DNA from: Massilia kyonggiensis
GTDB lineage: Bacteria > Pseudomonadota > Gammaproteobacteria > Burkholderiales > Burkholderiaceae_D
Length of the DNA: 64,000 nt
Reading direction: 5' to 3'
Assembly: GCF_024756235.1 (NCBI RefSeq)
Contig: NZ_JANUGY010000006.1
Location: forward strand, 248,001-312,000
The first letter of the stretch is position 1. Every line of letters begins with the position of its first letter. The position numbers and the translations under genes are program-made. Of the stretch, positions 1 to 9,109 are shown piece by piece. The notes under the pieces were generated by a model. The model did not search any database. It was not told the origin of the DNA and was given only the letters and a program-made list of their open reading frames with translations.

Positions 1-525
1 GAACACGGCGGCCGCGTGGTACACGGTCTTGGCGGACGGGTCGATTTGCACGGGCCGCGCGCCGATCGCCTCGAAGGCGGGCAGCAGGACCGCCAGCGCG
101 GCGGCGTCGCCCTCCACGCCGCAGAACGTGCCGTCGAACGCCGCCGCGACGGCCGCCGGATCCGCGAAGCTGCGCACCGGATGGACGCTGGCGACCAGCG
201 CCCCCGCCTGGCGCAGCGCATCCAGCTCGGCCGAGGCCTTGGCGCCGCTGCAGTGGAACACGACGGCGCCCGCCATCGGCGTGGATTGCGCCAGCGCGGC
301 GGCGACGCCGGCGATCGCATCGTCCGCCACGGCCAGCATCCACACGTCGGCCGGCCGCATGGCGCCGTCGGCCGGCGTACCGGCGCCGATGAACGCGACG
401 GCGTCGCGCGCGCTGTCGCCGCTGCGCGTTTTGACGTCCTGCACGGTGAACACGCCGCGCGTAAGAAACAGACGGCCGAGGGCGCGGCCCACGTGGCCGG
501 CGCCGACGATGTTCAACATGGTCAT
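1..525 (-). CDS. Rossmann-like / DUF2520 domain protein (partial, 3' end off window)
   Basis: 175 codons are visible, reading leftward off the window edge. The protein opens MTMLNIVGAGHVGRALG, a dinucleotide-binding Rossmann fold start (GAGHVG). It continues with segments such as VFHCSGAKASAELDALR and SVHPVRSFADP, which are typical of the Rossmann-like plus DUF2520 family, distant relatives of pyrroline-5-carboxylate reductase and NADP-dependent dehydrogenases with no settled reaction. The ATG overlaps the stop of the upstream DUF924 gene (TGATG at 523-527), so the two are probably translationally coupled. It is the last visible gene of a five-gene leftward run that begins with the aminopeptidase. 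The C-terminal DUF2520 part is mostly outside the window. Confidence 0.85.
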   Translation of the reverse strand, partial: MTMLNIVGAGHVGRALGRLFLTRGVFTVQDVKTRSGDSARDAVAFIGAGTPADGAMRPADVWMLAVADDAIAGVAAALAQSTPMAGAVVFHCSGAKASAELDALRQAGALVASVHPVRSFADPAAVAAAFDGTFCGVEGDAAALAVLLPAFEAIGARPVQIDPSAKTVYHAAAVF

Positions 526-1103
526 CAGAAACGGGAGCCCGGCTGGCGCAGGAATTCCACTTCTTCCGGCGTCGAGGCGCGCCCCAGGATCTCGTTACGG
601 TGCGGGAAGCGGCCGAAGCGCGCGATCACGCCGCGGTGGCGGTGCGCGTAATCGAGCATCTCGTCGAAGCCCGGATGTTCCGCCGCCAGCACGCCGAACA
701 GTTCGACGGCGCGCTCCTGCATGTACGCGTCCTCGGCGTGCTCGAACGGCATGTAGGCGAAGGCGCGCTGCAGCGGCGGCAGTTCGCGGTCGGCGCCGCT
801 GTCGACGAGAGAACGCGCGGCCGCCAGCGCCAGCGCATCGCCGGCGAACGACAAGGGCGTGTTGCGGTGGGCGTTGCGGGTGAACTGGTCGAGCACGAGG
901 ATGCGCGCGAGGGTGCCCTGCGGTCCCTGTGCATCCCATTCGCGCAGGCCGCCGGCCAGCGCCTGTTCGATGGCCGCGCCGAAGCGGTCGCGGATGACGG
1001 CGTCGAATTCGTCCTTCTTGACGAACCATTCGCGGCGCGGTTTACCGGACTCCGGGCTGCCCGGTGCGCCGAACCAGAAATCGAGAACGTCCTGGGGTGT
1101 CAT
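525..1103 (-). CDS. DUF924 family protein
   Basis: A 192-residue soluble protein with the full family length. It starts MTPQDVLDFWFG, and the DVLDFWFG opening is the hallmark of DUF924. Later family features are the DQFTRN segment, FAYMPFEHAED (residues ~110-125) and the C-terminal RFGRFPHRNEILGR. These proteins are alpha-helical and structurally TPR-like, with no established biochemical role. The start lies 15 bases after the mgtC-like gene and its stop overlaps the start of the DUF2520 gene, so it is an internal operon gene. The function cannot be inferred from neighbours. Confidence 0.93.
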   Translation of the reverse strand: MTPQDVLDFWFGAPGSPESGKPRREWFVKKDEFDAVIRDRFGAAIEQALAGGLREWDAQGPQGTLARILVLDQFTRNAHRNTPLSFAGDALALAAARSLVDSGADRELPPLQRAFAYMPFEHAEDAYMQERAVELFGVLAAEHPGFDEMLDYAHRHRGVIARFGRFPHRNEILGRASTPEEVEFLRQPGSRF

Positions 1104-1118
1104 TCATGTCCCTTCATA

Positions 1119-1892
1119 TCAATTGCGTGCGTGCGAAAGCTGGAAGCCATCCACGCCTTCGAACGTGGACAGCTCGCTGGCCAGCACCGACAGCGGCGCG
1201 CCCGGCTTGCCGGGCAATTCCAGCGCGACGAAATGCCATTCCTGGCAGCCCTTCTCGCTGGAGATGGTCAATGAACCGCCGGCGATCTCGTAGCCGCGCT
1301 CCAGCGCCGCCTGGCGCAGCATCTCTTCCTGCGGATACACGCCGGGCTTGAAGTGCAGCGTGACGGCCACCGCATGGCGCGACGGCAGCAGGCCCACGGC
1401 CTTGTTCAGGTAGATCATGATCATCGCGGAGAAGAACGCGAGACCCATCGCGGCCATGTAGAAGCCGAGGCCCACGAGGATGCCGATCACGGACGACGAC
1501 CAGATCGACGCCGCCGTCGTCAGGCCGCTGATGTTGAAGCCCGAGCGCATGATGACGCCGGCGCCGAGGAAGCCGATGCCCGTCACGACGCCCTGGATCA
1601 CACGCGTGGGGTCGACCAGCGCCACGGACGACCCGTGCCCGCCGAACCAGTGGCTCGGATAGCCGGCGACGATCGTCAGCGCGCACGATGCCATGCACAC
1701 GAGGCCATACGTGCGCATGCCGGCCGCGCGGCCGTGGTAGGACCGCTCGTAGCCGACCATGAGGCCCAGCAGCAGCGCGCCCGCCAGGTTCAGCAGGATC
1801 AGGGCATTCGTCGCCAGTTCGGCCTGCGACCAGTACGCGCCGAACAGCCCGGGCAGGGTCAGGGCCAGGTCGTTCGATGGGGGAGCCGTCAA
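1119..1892 (-). CDS. MgtC/SapB family membrane protein
   Basis: 257 residues when started at the TTG at 1892, which has an AGGA ribosome site seven bases upstream; no ATG is available before the first membrane helix. The N-terminal half has four or five hydrophobic segments with the MgtC signatures GYERSYHGRAAGMRT, GIGFLGAGVI and GLTTAASIW. The C-terminal ~90 residues are a soluble domain, as in the longer MgtC branch. Family members act in Mg2+-limited growth and modulate the F1Fo ATP synthase in some pathogens; the role here is unknown. The start overlaps the stop of the preceding 86-residue gene by 4 bases (1889-1892), which supports the TTG choice and translational coupling. Confidence 0.9.
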   Translation of the reverse strand: MTAPPSNDLALTLPGLFGAYWSQAELATNALILLNLAGALLLGLMVGYERSYHGRAAGMRTYGLVCMASCALTIVAGYPSHWFGGHGSSVALVDPTRVIQGVVTGIGFLGAGVIMRSGFNISGLTTAASIWSSSVIGILVGLGFYMAAMGLAFFSAMIMIYLNKAVGLLPSRHAVAVTLHFKPGVYPQEEMLRQAALERGYEIAGGSLTISSEKGCQEWHFVALELPGKPGAPLSVLASELSTFEGVDGFQLSHARN

Positions 1893-2149
1893 GGTTTTTT
1901 CCTGACCAGCTGTTTTTCGAATTCGAGATCGTGCTTGCTGACGCGCTTGACCTCTTGCGGACCGAGGCCGTTGACGAACGCCACGAACTCGTCCAGTTCG
2001 AGCGGCGCGCACAGCGGCGGCGCGCCCGGCTTTTCGGACAGGAAGAACAGGCCGTCGCCGGTGCGCGCCATCGAATACGAAGTCACGCCGGTGCGCCGCT
2101 TGAGCCGGTCGACGGCGGCACTGGCGCGGGTGGAACGTGCTCCCGCCAT
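1889..2149 (-). CDS. hypothetical protein, 86 aa
   Basis: A small basic protein (opening MAGARSTRASAAVDRLKRR) that I cannot assign to a named family. It lies one base after the aminopeptidase stop and overlaps the mgtC-like start by 4 bases, so it is wedged tightly into the operon; that spacing is the main evidence that it is real. It has no signal peptide or membrane segment. The middle (GDGLFFLSEKPGAPPLCAPL) looks like a small folded domain, and the end is highly charged (KHDLEFEKQLVRKKP). Confidence 0.75.
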   Translation of the reverse strand: MAGARSTRASAAVDRLKRRTGVTSYSMARTGDGLFFLSEKPGAPPLCAPLELDEFVAFVNGLGPQEVKRVSKHDLEFEKQLVRKKP

Positions 2150-2150
2150 A

Positions 2151-3968
2151 TCAGATCTCCTTGGTACGCAGTTCGAGCCAGTCGCGCGCCGCGCCGCTCA
2201 CGTGCGGCAGCAGGCGCGCACGCACGCTGCGGTGGTAGTCGTTGAGCCACGCGACCTCGTCGCCGCGCATCAGCGACAGGTCGATGCAGCGCGTGTCGAT
2301 GGGGCACAGGGTCAGCGTCTCGAAGCCGAGGAACTCGCCGAAGCCCTCGTCGCCGACGCTGCGCGTGAGCACGAGGTTCTCGATGCGGATGCCCCACTGG
2401 CCGGGGCGGTAGATGCCCGGTTCGTTCGACGTGATCATGCCCGGTTCCATGGCCGTATGCGGCTCCGGCGGCGCCGACGGCGAGATCACCTGCGGCCCTT
2501 CGTGCACGTTGAGGAAGTAGCCGACGCCGTGGCCGGTGCCGTGGCCGTAATCGATGCCGGCCGCCCAGATCGGCGCGCGCGCCAGCGCATCGAGCATCGG
2601 CCCTTTCGTCCCGCGCGGGAAGCGCGCGACGGACAGCGCGATCATCCCTTTCAGCACCAGCGTGAAATCGCGCTTCTGCGCGGCGGACGGCGTGCCGACG
2701 GGGACGACGCGCGTGATGTCCGTCGTACCGCCCAGGTATTGGCCGCCGGAGTCGATCAACAGCAGGCCGTCGCCTTCGATCACGGCGCAGTTCTCGCTTG
2801 ACGCGCGGTAGTGCATGATCGCGCCGTTGGCGTTGAAGCCCGCGATCGTGCCAAAGCTGGGGCTGACGAAGTGGGGACGGCGCGCACGCGCGGCCGTGAT
2901 CTGCTCGTCGATGTGGACTTCGTTCAGCGGGGCGCGATGCGTGTCGGCCAGCGTCGACTCGAGCCATGCGAAGAATTCGCACAGGGCGGCGCCATCCTGT
3001 TCCATCGTGTCGCGCACGTGGTCCATCTCGGCGTCGAGCTTGCGCGATTTCGCCAGCGTCGTCGGGTTGATGGCTTCCACCACGCGCACGTGCGCCGGCA
3101 CGGCGGCGCGCATGCCGGCCGTGATGCGGCGCGGGTCGATCAGCAGCGTGCTGTTGGGCGGCAGTGCGGCCAGGGCCTGCTGCGCCTGGTCGTACGGCGC
3201 GACGCGCACGCCATCCTGCTCCAGGCGCGCACGCAGGTCTCCCTCGATCTTGCCGTCGGCGACGAACAGGGTCGCACCCGTCGCCTCCACGAGCGCGTGC
3301 GCGAGGAACACGGGATTGAAGCTGACGTCGGCGCCGCGCAGGTTGAACAGATAGGCGATGTCGTCGAGCGTCGAGATGAAATGGCGTTCGCCGCCCAGCT
3401 TCGCCATCGCGTTGCGCGTCGCATGCAGTTTATCCGCGCGATCGAGCACGGCGAACGGTGCCACGTGCTCGTAGACCGGTTCGGGCGGCAGGCCCGGACG
3501 GTCATCCCAGATCTCGTCCAGCAGGTCGACGTCCGTGCGCAGCTGGATGCCGCGCGCGGCCAGCGCATCGCCCAGCAGGCGCGCGACGGCGAGGCCCAGC
3601 ACGCGCGCATCCACTGCCACGGTCTGGCCTGCGTCGAGGTTGTCCGCCAGCCAGTCGATGTGCAGCAGGCTCGCGCCGGACGGGATCTTCATCAGCTTGA
3701 TCTCCGTGCCGGCCAGTTCGTTCTCGGCCTGCGTGTAGTAGCGGCCATCCGTCCAGACGCCGGCGAAGTCCTGCGTGGCGATGAACGTGCCGACGGATCC
3801 CGTGAACCCGGACAGCCACGCGCGGCCCTGCCAGCGGCCCGGCAGGTATTCGGACAGGTGCGGATCGGCGGACGGTACGATGAAGGCGTCGATCCGGTGG
3901 CGCGCCATCGCGGCGCGCAGCTTCTCGAGGCGCTCGGCGCGCACGTGGGTGGAGTCTGGTGCTGGCAT
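2151..3968 (-). CDS. Xaa-Pro aminopeptidase (M24B, aminopeptidase P, three-domain type)
   Basis: 605 residues from the ATG at 3968; an open frame continues upstream but has no family similarity. It removes N-terminal residues preceding proline. The length and the N-terminal RLEKLRAAMARHRIDAFIVPSADPHLSEY match the long three-domain aminopeptidase P (APP1-like) with two creatinase-type N domains and a C-terminal pita-bread domain. The dinuclear metal ligands are all present: Asp406 (IDSGGQY), Asp417 (GTTDITR), His480 (GHGTGHGVG), Glu516 (SNEPGIY) and Glu530 (IENLVL). No signal peptide is seen, so it is cytoplasmic. It heads the leftward run of five genes; the 159-bp gap to the divergent hpt gene should hold both promoters. 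Confidence 0.95.
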   Translation of the reverse strand: MPAPDSTHVRAERLEKLRAAMARHRIDAFIVPSADPHLSEYLPGRWQGRAWLSGFTGSVGTFIATQDFAGVWTDGRYYTQAENELAGTEIKLMKIPSGASLLHIDWLADNLDAGQTVAVDARVLGLAVARLLGDALAARGIQLRTDVDLLDEIWDDRPGLPPEPVYEHVAPFAVLDRADKLHATRNAMAKLGGERHFISTLDDIAYLFNLRGADVSFNPVFLAHALVEATGATLFVADGKIEGDLRARLEQDGVRVAPYDQAQQALAALPPNSTLLIDPRRITAGMRAAVPAHVRVVEAINPTTLAKSRKLDAEMDHVRDTMEQDGAALCEFFAWLESTLADTHRAPLNEVHIDEQITAARARRPHFVSPSFGTIAGFNANGAIMHYRASSENCAVIEGDGLLLIDSGGQYLGGTTDITRVVPVGTPSAAQKRDFTLVLKGMIALSVARFPRGTKGPMLDALARAPIWAAGIDYGHGTGHGVGYFLNVHEGPQVISPSAPPEPHTAMEPGMITSNEPGIYRPGQWGIRIENLVLTRSVGDEGFGEFLGFETLTLCPIDTRCIDLSLMRGDEVAWLNDYHRSVRARLLPHVSGAARDWLELRTKEI

Positions 3969-4127
3969 GGTGGCTCGGTTGTGGATGATGTGGTTATCAA
4001 GCCGGTATGATACGCCCTCCGAAGCATACCGCCGACCCGCGCTGTCGGGAATCGCGCGCAAGCGCAAACTGGCGGATAATCGCACACCCAGGGATTAATC
4101 CGATCCTGCAACCGACTCTGAAATATC

Positions 4128-4709
4128 ATGCAAGACTTTCACTACAACCGCGCCCGCGCCCTGCTGGCCAATGCCGAGGAAATCGTCAGCGCCGACAAGG
4201 TCCAGGCGGCCGTGCGCAACGTCGCCGAGGTGCTGAACCAGCGTTTCGACAATGACGAAACGGCTGAATTTCCCCTCGTGCTGGGCGTCATGGGCGGCGC
4301 GGTGGTGTTCACCGGCAACCTGCTCCCGCAACTGACGTTCCCCCTCGAATTCGACTACATCCACGTCACCCGCTACGGCGACCTGGACCGCGGGGGCGAA
4401 GTCGTGTGGAAAGTCATCCCGCGCCAGGACGTCAAGGGCCGCAAGATCATCATCGTGGACGACATCCTCGACGAAGGCGAGACGCTGGCGCACGTGAAGC
4501 AGCGCCTGCTGGACATGGGTGCGGCCGAGGTGATCCTGGCCGTGTTCGCCGACAAGGAACTGGGTAAAGTCAAACCGGTGCAGGCGGACATCGTCGGGCT
4601 GACGGTGCCGAACCAGTTCGTCGTCGGCTTCGGCATGGATGCGCACGGGTATTGGCGCAACCTGCCGGGGCTGTGGGTGATCCGCGACGCGGATAAAGTG
4701 CTGGGCTGA
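4128..4709 (+). CDS. hpt: hypoxanthine-guanine phosphoribosyltransferase
   Basis: 193 residues. It salvages purine bases by transferring phosphoribose from PRPP to hypoxanthine or guanine. The PRPP-binding motif IIIVDDILDEGETL sits at residues ~105-118, and the GVMGGAVVF loop and HVTRYGD segment are typical of this family in Burkholderiales. The end FGMDAHGYWRNLPGLWVI is the base-binding region. It is divergent from the aminopeptidase and converges on the nitronate monooxygenase with only 4 bases between the stops; no clear terminator fits in that gap. Confidence 0.93.
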   Translation: MQDFHYNRARALLANAEEIVSADKVQAAVRNVAEVLNQRFDNDETAEFPLVLGVMGGAVVFTGNLLPQLTFPLEFDYIHVTRYGDLDRGGEVVWKVIPRQDVKGRKIIIVDDILDEGETLAHVKQRLLDMGAAEVILAVFADKELGKVKPVQADIVGLTVPNQFVVGFGMDAHGYWRNLPGLWVIRDADKVLG

Positions 4710-4713
4710 CCGT

Positions 4714-5673
4714 TCAGGCCTTCAGGCCCAGCCGCTCCCGGGCCGCCTGATACTGCTGCGTCAGGCGCGCCACCATCTCCGCGACGGTAGGTACGTCGTC
4801 CATCAGGCCGACGCCCTGCCCCGCGCCCCAGATATCGCGCCACGCCTTGGCGCTGCCGGAGCCGAAGCTCATCTTGCTCTTGTCCGACACCGGCAGGTTG
4901 TCCGGATCGAGCCCCGCCGCCACGATCGATTTTTTCAGGTAGTTGCCGTGCACGCCCGTGAACAGGTTCGTGTAGACGACGTCGGCCGCCGTCGATTCCA
5001 CGATCGCGTTGCGGTAGGCGTCGGTCACGTTCGATTCGCGCGTGGCCAGCCAGCGCGAGCCGATGTAGGCGAAGTCGGCGCCCATCGCCTGCGCGGCGAG
5101 GATGGCGTCGCCCGTCGCGATCGAACCCGACAGCGCGATCGGGCCGTCGAAGAATTTGCGCACTTCACCCACCAGCGCGAACGGCGACAGCGCGCCCGCA
5201 TGGCCGCCGGCGCCGGCCGCGACGAGGATCAGGCCGTCGACGCCCGCCTCCAGCGCCTTTTCCGCGTGGCGGATCGAGACCACGTCGTGCATGACGATGC
5301 CGCCATAGGCGTGCACGGCGTCCAGCATCTCCTTCGGCGGCGCGCGCAGCGACGAGATGATGATCGGCACCTGGTGCTTCACGCACACGGCCACGTCGTG
5401 TTCCAGGCGGTCGTTCGACTGGTGCACGATCTGGTTGACGGCGATCGGGCCGACTTTTTTATCCGGATGCGCTTCCTGGTAATCCGCCAGTTCCTGCTGG
5501 AGGTCCGTCAGCCACGTATCGAGCAGCTCGGCCGGACGCGCATTCAGCGCCGGGAAGGAACCGACGATGCCCGCCTTGCACTGCGCGGCCACCAGCGCGG
5601 GGCCGCTGGCGATGAACATCGGCGACGCGATGACGGGGAGGGACAGGTCTTGCAGGACGGGAGGCAGCGCCAT
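4714..5673 (-). CDS. nitronate monooxygenase family FMN oxidoreductase
   Basis: 319 residues forming a TIM-barrel flavoprotein of the nitronate monooxygenase / 2-nitropropane dioxygenase family. Visible motifs are LPVIASPMFIASGPALVAA near the N terminus, the AGAGGHAG flavin phosphate loop (~residues 170-180) and ALSGSIATGDAILAAQAMGADFAYIGSRW. These enzymes oxidise alkyl nitronates such as propionate-3-nitronate; several paralogues also act as enoyl reductases, so the exact substrate is uncertain. It is a single gene transcribed leftward and convergent with hpt. Confidence 0.9.
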   Translation of the reverse strand: MALPPVLQDLSLPVIASPMFIASGPALVAAQCKAGIVGSFPALNARPAELLDTWLTDLQQELADYQEAHPDKKVGPIAVNQIVHQSNDRLEHDVAVCVKHQVPIIISSLRAPPKEMLDAVHAYGGIVMHDVVSIRHAEKALEAGVDGLILVAAGAGGHAGALSPFALVGEVRKFFDGPIALSGSIATGDAILAAQAMGADFAYIGSRWLATRESNVTDAYRNAIVESTAADVVYTNLFTGVHGNYLKKSIVAAGLDPDNLPVSDKSKMSFGSGSAKAWRDIWGAGQGVGLMDDVPTVAEMVARLTQQYQAARERLGLKA

Positions 5674-5766
5674 GGGTTTCTCGCGATAGTTGATCGGACC
5701 CGACGATTATGGATTAGAAAAGCACGACCGTGCTAGATTCCGGGCTCTAAATTCAACGCGCCGGCA

Positions 5767-5976
5767 TCAATCGAACGGAATCTGTTCTTCGCGCCGGCGA
5801 ATTTCCGCCCACACGGCGCGTTTGTAGCCGTCGTCGGCGCGGCTCCAGGCGACGATCTCGTCGATGGTGCGCAGGCAACCCTCGCACAAACCCGTCACGG
5901 GCGACATCTTGCACACATTGATACACGGAGAAGGGACCGGCGTCTGTTGTTCCGGCGGAAGACGTGTCTCGTTCAT
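5767..5976 (-). CDS. DUF1289 domain-containing protein
   Basis: 69 residues when started at MNETRLPPEQ; an upstream extension is open but atypical. The DUF1289 pattern is clear: SPCINVCKMSP, GLCEGCLRTIDEI and W(S/A)R, with four cysteines arranged as a small metal-binding knuckle. Function is unknown; members are often annotated as putative Fe-S or zinc proteins. It is monocistronic, divergent from the downstream esterase, and separated from it by 270 bp in which I see no further gene. Confidence 0.88.
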   Translation of the reverse strand: MNETRLPPEQQTPVPSPCINVCKMSPVTGLCEGCLRTIDEIVAWSRADDGYKRAVWAEIRRREEQIPFD

Positions 5977-6246
5977 GCCGCGGCCTGTGCAAAAGTCGGT
6001 ATTGCGTCGCGCCACCTGGAGCGCGAACGAGTCTGGGATATGGGACACATGGTGCGCAGATTAACCTACCGGGACGAATCGCGCTTGACCGACGAGCCCA
6101 CCCGCGTAGACTGGGGCTCTTCCGTTGCGCGTTGCGCTTACCCCATCTGTAAGGTTCGCGCAAGCTTCGCCATCAAGACTGAACCCTCGTTCGATGCCTC
6201 AGCCACGCGCCGGCGGCATTGCCGACACACCCCACAAGGAGTGCCG

Positions 6247-7365
6247 ATGACCCTGAATCACAAGTTCCTGGCGCAAATGCGCGCTGCGACCCGCTCCCTG
6301 ATGCGCCGCGGCCCGTCCGTTGCCCGCACCGTCATCCGGGAATCCGTCAAGAATGCCACCGCCGTGCAGACCGCGGCGGTCAAAAGCGTGGAAACCATCA
6401 CGCCACCGGCCTCGAATTATCCGACTTACGACGCCTTTTCCGAGATGCTGGCCGACCTGTCGCGCCTGGGCCAGAATGCCAACCCGTTCAATGTGCCGCC
6501 GCTGTCGACGGGCGCGGCCGCGATCGGCCTGCCCGGCCATTTCATCGACGCCAGCTATACGAACGACGCGGGCACCCGCGACTACAAACTGTACATCCCG
6601 AGCACCTATGCCGGACAGCCGGCGCCGCTGCTCGTCATGCTGCACGGCTGCACGCAGAATCCCGACGACTTCGCCGTCGGCACGGGCATGAACGCCCTGG
6701 CCGAGGAATACGGCTGCCTCGTCGCCTACCCGGCCCAGTCGCAACAGGCCAACGCGTCGCGCTGCTGGAACTGGTTCAGCGCGGCGGACCAGCAGCGCGG
6801 CCAGGGAGAACCGTCGATCATCGCCGGCCTCACGCAGGACATCATGGCGCGCTACGTGATCGATCCGAAGCACGTCTACGTCGCGGGCCTGTCCGCGGGC
6901 GGCGCGATGGCGGCCATCATGGGCACGCTGTATCCGGACCTCTTTGCTGCCGTCGGCGTCCATTCGGGCCTGCCGTTCGCGGCCGCGCACGACCTGCCGT
7001 CCGCGATGGCGGCAATGAAAGGCGATTTCCGCGCCGGCCACAAACCGGGTAAATCGTTGCCGATCATCGTCTTCCACGGCGACCGCGACACGACCGTGCA
7101 TCCGGCCAACGGCCACGAACTGATCAACCAGCGCCGGCGCCATCCATCGGAAGACGTCGTCGTCGAACCCGGCAGCGTACCCGATGGCCATGCCTATACG
7201 CGCACCGTGCATCGTCGGCCCGACGGCAGCATCCACGCGGAACACTGGGAGATCCATGGCTCCGGCCACGCCTGGTCGGGCGGCGATACGCGCGGCAGCT
7301 ATACGGATGGCAAGGGCCCGAACGCGAGCCGCGAAATGATGCGGTTCTTTCGCACGGCGCGCTGA
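6247..7365 (+). CDS. extracellular-type PHB depolymerase family esterase
   Basis: 372 residues from an ATG at 6247 preceded by AAGGAG; the open frame extends 300 bases further upstream but without family similarity. It is an alpha/beta hydrolase of the esterase_phb family. The oxyanion-side motif is VMLHGCTQNP, the nucleophile Ser216 lies in the lipase box GLSAGG, the acid is probably Asp in HGDRDTTV, and the catalytic His is in GSGHAWSGG. The N-terminal ~60 residues are basic and low-complexity rather than a classic signal peptide. Such enzymes act on poly(3-hydroxybutyrate) or on feruloyl/acetyl esters, so the substrate is open. Confidence 0.9.
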   Translation: MTLNHKFLAQMRAATRSLMRRGPSVARTVIRESVKNATAVQTAAVKSVETITPPASNYPTYDAFSEMLADLSRLGQNANPFNVPPLSTGAAAIGLPGHFIDASYTNDAGTRDYKLYIPSTYAGQPAPLLVMLHGCTQNPDDFAVGTGMNALAEEYGCLVAYPAQSQQANASRCWNWFSAADQQRGQGEPSIIAGLTQDIMARYVIDPKHVYVAGLSAGGAMAAIMGTLYPDLFAAVGVHSGLPFAAAHDLPSAMAAMKGDFRAGHKPGKSLPIIVFHGDRDTTVHPANGHELINQRRRHPSEDVVVEPGSVPDGHAYTRTVHRRPDGSIHAEHWEIHGSGHAWSGGDTRGSYTDGKGPNASREMMRFFRTAR

Positions 7366-7368
7366 CGC

Positions 7369-7572
7369 TTACGTATCCGACGTATCCGGCGCCTTGGCGG
7401 CCCGTTGCGCGATATGCTGTTCCAGGCAGGCGGGACACCAGCACCCGGCCGCTGCGGCGGGGGACGGGAGCGGGACCACGGGCGGCAGCTTCGTGCACCA
7501 GCACGGTGCACCATCCGTGCCGTCGACCATCGCGCAGCCGAATTCGGTGCCGCATTGTGAACAAGTGCTCAT
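7369..7572 (-). CDS. cysteine-rich CWC family protein
   Basis: 67 residues: MSTCSQCGTEFGCAMV followed by APCWCTKLPP and CWCPACLEQH. The Cys-Trp-Cys knuckle and the two paired CxxC-type motifs define the cysteine-rich CWC family, presumed zinc-binding and of unknown function. It converges on the esterase with three bases between the stops. The length is normal for the family. Confidence 0.88.
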   Translation of the reverse strand: MSTCSQCGTEFGCAMVDGTDGAPCWCTKLPPVVPLPSPAAAAGCWCPACLEQHIAQRAAKAPDTSDT

Positions 7573-7708
7573 GCAAAGGTGACATCGTGTATCGAGATGT
7601 AATCCACCTTAACGGCCGGTGCCAGAAAATACAACATAGAACTTCTATAATGGCCACTGCGGTAGGCTATTGCCTGTAAAATCTCGCAAATTCTTTTCCG
7701 GACCCCCA

Positions 7709-8638
7709 ATGAACGCAACGCTGACCAATCTGACGGGCGACGACCAGAATAATGACCTGACTGCGGTCTCGCCGCAGATCAAGGCGCAGATCCTGGCCGA
7801 AGCACTCCCCTACATCCGTAATTTCCACGGCAAGACCATCGTCATCAAGTACGGTGGCAACGCGATGACCGACGAGCGCCTGAAGCACGGCTTCGCGCGC
7901 GACGTCATCCTGCTGAAGCTGGTCGGCATGAACCCGGTCGTGGTGCACGGCGGCGGTCCGCAGATCGACAACGCCCTGAAGAAAATCGGCAAGCAGGGCA
8001 CCTTCGTGCAAGGCATGCGCATCACCGACGAAGAAACCATGGAAGTGGTGGAGTGGGTGCTGGGCGGCGAAGTCCAGCAGGACATCGTCATGCTGATCAA
8101 CCACTACGGCGGCCAGGCCGTGGGCCTGACCGGCAAGGACGGCGGCCTGATCCGTGCACGCAGGATGGCGATGCCGGACAAGGAGAAGCCGGGCGAATTC
8201 CTCGACATCGGCTTCGTCGGCGAAATCGAAGCGATCAATCCGGCCGTCGTGAAAGCGCTGCAGGACGACGCCTTCATCCCGATCATCTCGCCGATCGGTT
8301 TCGGCCAGGACGGCCAGGCCTATAACATCAACGCCGACGTCGTCGCCGGCAAGATCGCGGAAATCCTGAAAGCCGAAAAGCTGATCATGATGACCAATAT
8401 CGCCGGCGTGCAGGACAAGAACGGCAACCTGGTGACGGACCTGTCGGCACGCGAGATCGACGAGATGTTCGCGGACGGCACGATTTCCGGCGGCATGCTG
8501 CCGAAGATCTCGTCGGCCCTGGACGCCGCCAAGTCGGGCGTGAACACCGTGCACATCATCGATGGCCGCATCGAGCACTCTTTGTTGCTGGAAGTCTTGA
8601 CCGAACAGGCTTTTGGCACTATGATCCGCTCGCACTGA
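7709..8638 (+). CDS. argB: acetylglutamate kinase
   Basis: 309 residues from the ATG at 7709; the open frame upstream adds only 13 residues. It phosphorylates N-acetyl-L-glutamate in the second step of arginine synthesis, in the cytoplasm. The amino-acid-kinase fold shows [12 protein letters not shown] (residues ~36-47, catalytic Lys), [10 protein letters not shown], the substrate loop [13 protein letters not shown], and [15 protein letters not shown] near the ATP site. The C-terminal [17 protein letters not shown] is strongly conserved. No other arg genes are adjacent, as is usual for scattered arginine genes in this order. Confidence 0.97.
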   Translation: MNATLTNLTGDDQNNDLTAVSPQIKAQILAEALPYIRNFHGKTIVIKYGGNAMTDERLKHGFARDVILLKLVGMNPVVVHGGGPQIDNALKKIGKQGTFVQGMRITDEETMEVVEWVLGGEVQQDIVMLINHYGGQAVGLTGKDGGLIRARRMAMPDKEKPGEFLDIGFVGEIEAINPAVVKALQDDAFIPIISPIGFGQDGQAYNINADVVAGKIAEILKAEKLIMMTNIAGVQDKNGNLVTDLSAREIDEMFADGTISGGMLPKISSALDAAKSGVNTVHIIDGRIEHSLLLEVLTEQAFGTMIRSH

Positions 8639-8643
8639 ATTTC

Positions 8644-8666
8644 TGTGGCGTCTTAATGGCGCCACA
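8644..8666 (+). terminator. possible weak argB terminator hairpin
   Basis: A 7-bp inverted repeat (TGTGGCG / CGCCACA) with a 9-base loop lies six bases after the argB stop. It is followed by five A rather than a T tract, so it may be only a stabilising hairpin before the tRNA. Confidence 0.35.
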
Positions 8667-8675
8667 AAAATCACT

Positions 8676-8750
<75 letters not shown>

Positions 8751-8904
8751 GGATTTGTCCAGATTCCCGCCTGTTTTGGTATCCCCGATGCCTGACGTAA
8801 CGGATAAGACAGCATCTTGTCCCTGCTCCGCGTTTGCGCGGCAGGAACGAAGGACACTCGCGGCGCGATGACAAGCGTCGGAATGCGAGAAAGCAGTAAA
8901 AGCT

Positions 8905-8981
8905 GGAGCGGTAGTTCAGTTGGTTAGAATACCGGCCTGTCACGCCGGGGGTCGCGGGTTCGAGCCCCGTCCGCTCCGCCA
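8905..8981 (+). tRNA. tRNA-Asp (anticodon GTC)
   Basis: 77 bases including CCA. The acceptor stem GGAGCGG pairs with CCGCTCC, the anticodon loop is CTGTCAC (anticodon GTC) in a CCGGC/GCCGG stem, and the T loop is TTCGAGC. The last 21 bases and the following terminator are repeated at 9110-9169. The 154 bases between this gene and tRNA-Thr hold nothing I can recognise. Confidence 0.95.
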
Positions 8982-8994
8982 GAATTTAGAAAAA

Positions 8995-9018
8995 GGGTCC
9001 GATCTTCGGACCCTTTTT
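8995..9018 (+). terminator. Rho-independent terminator after tRNA-Asp
   Basis: A perfect 8-bp stem GGGTCCGA / TCGGACCC with a 3-base loop, followed by five T. It starts 13 bases after the tRNA. Confidence 0.9.
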
Positions 9019-9030
9019 CGTTCTATCAGA

Positions 9031-9090
9031 GTGCCTCCCCTGCGGGAGGCACGGTTTGGGGCTCGAAGGGTTTCGCTTGCAAGCGAAACC
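9031..9090. repeat. two adjacent perfect palindromes (REP-like)
   Basis: The first is GTGCCTCCC / GGGAGGCAC with a 4-base loop (9031-9052). The second is a 22-bp palindrome with 10-bp arms GGTTTCGCTT / AAGCGAAACC (9069-9090). They fill the space between the tRNA-Asp terminator and the duplicated tRNA tail. They look like mobile intergenic palindromic units; no transposase is nearby. Confidence 0.6.
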
Positions 9091-9109
9091 GCGGCCCGCG
9101 GAACGTGGG

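Noticed and set aside
1353..2801. Long plus-strand open frame opposite mgtC and the aminopeptidase
   Set aside because: It is an antisense shadow rich in Arg, His and Ala, with no recognisable domain.
5947..6246. Upstream in-frame extension of the PHB-depolymerase-like gene
   Set aside because: The extra 100 residues have no family similarity, while the ATG at 6247 has a good AAGGAG site.
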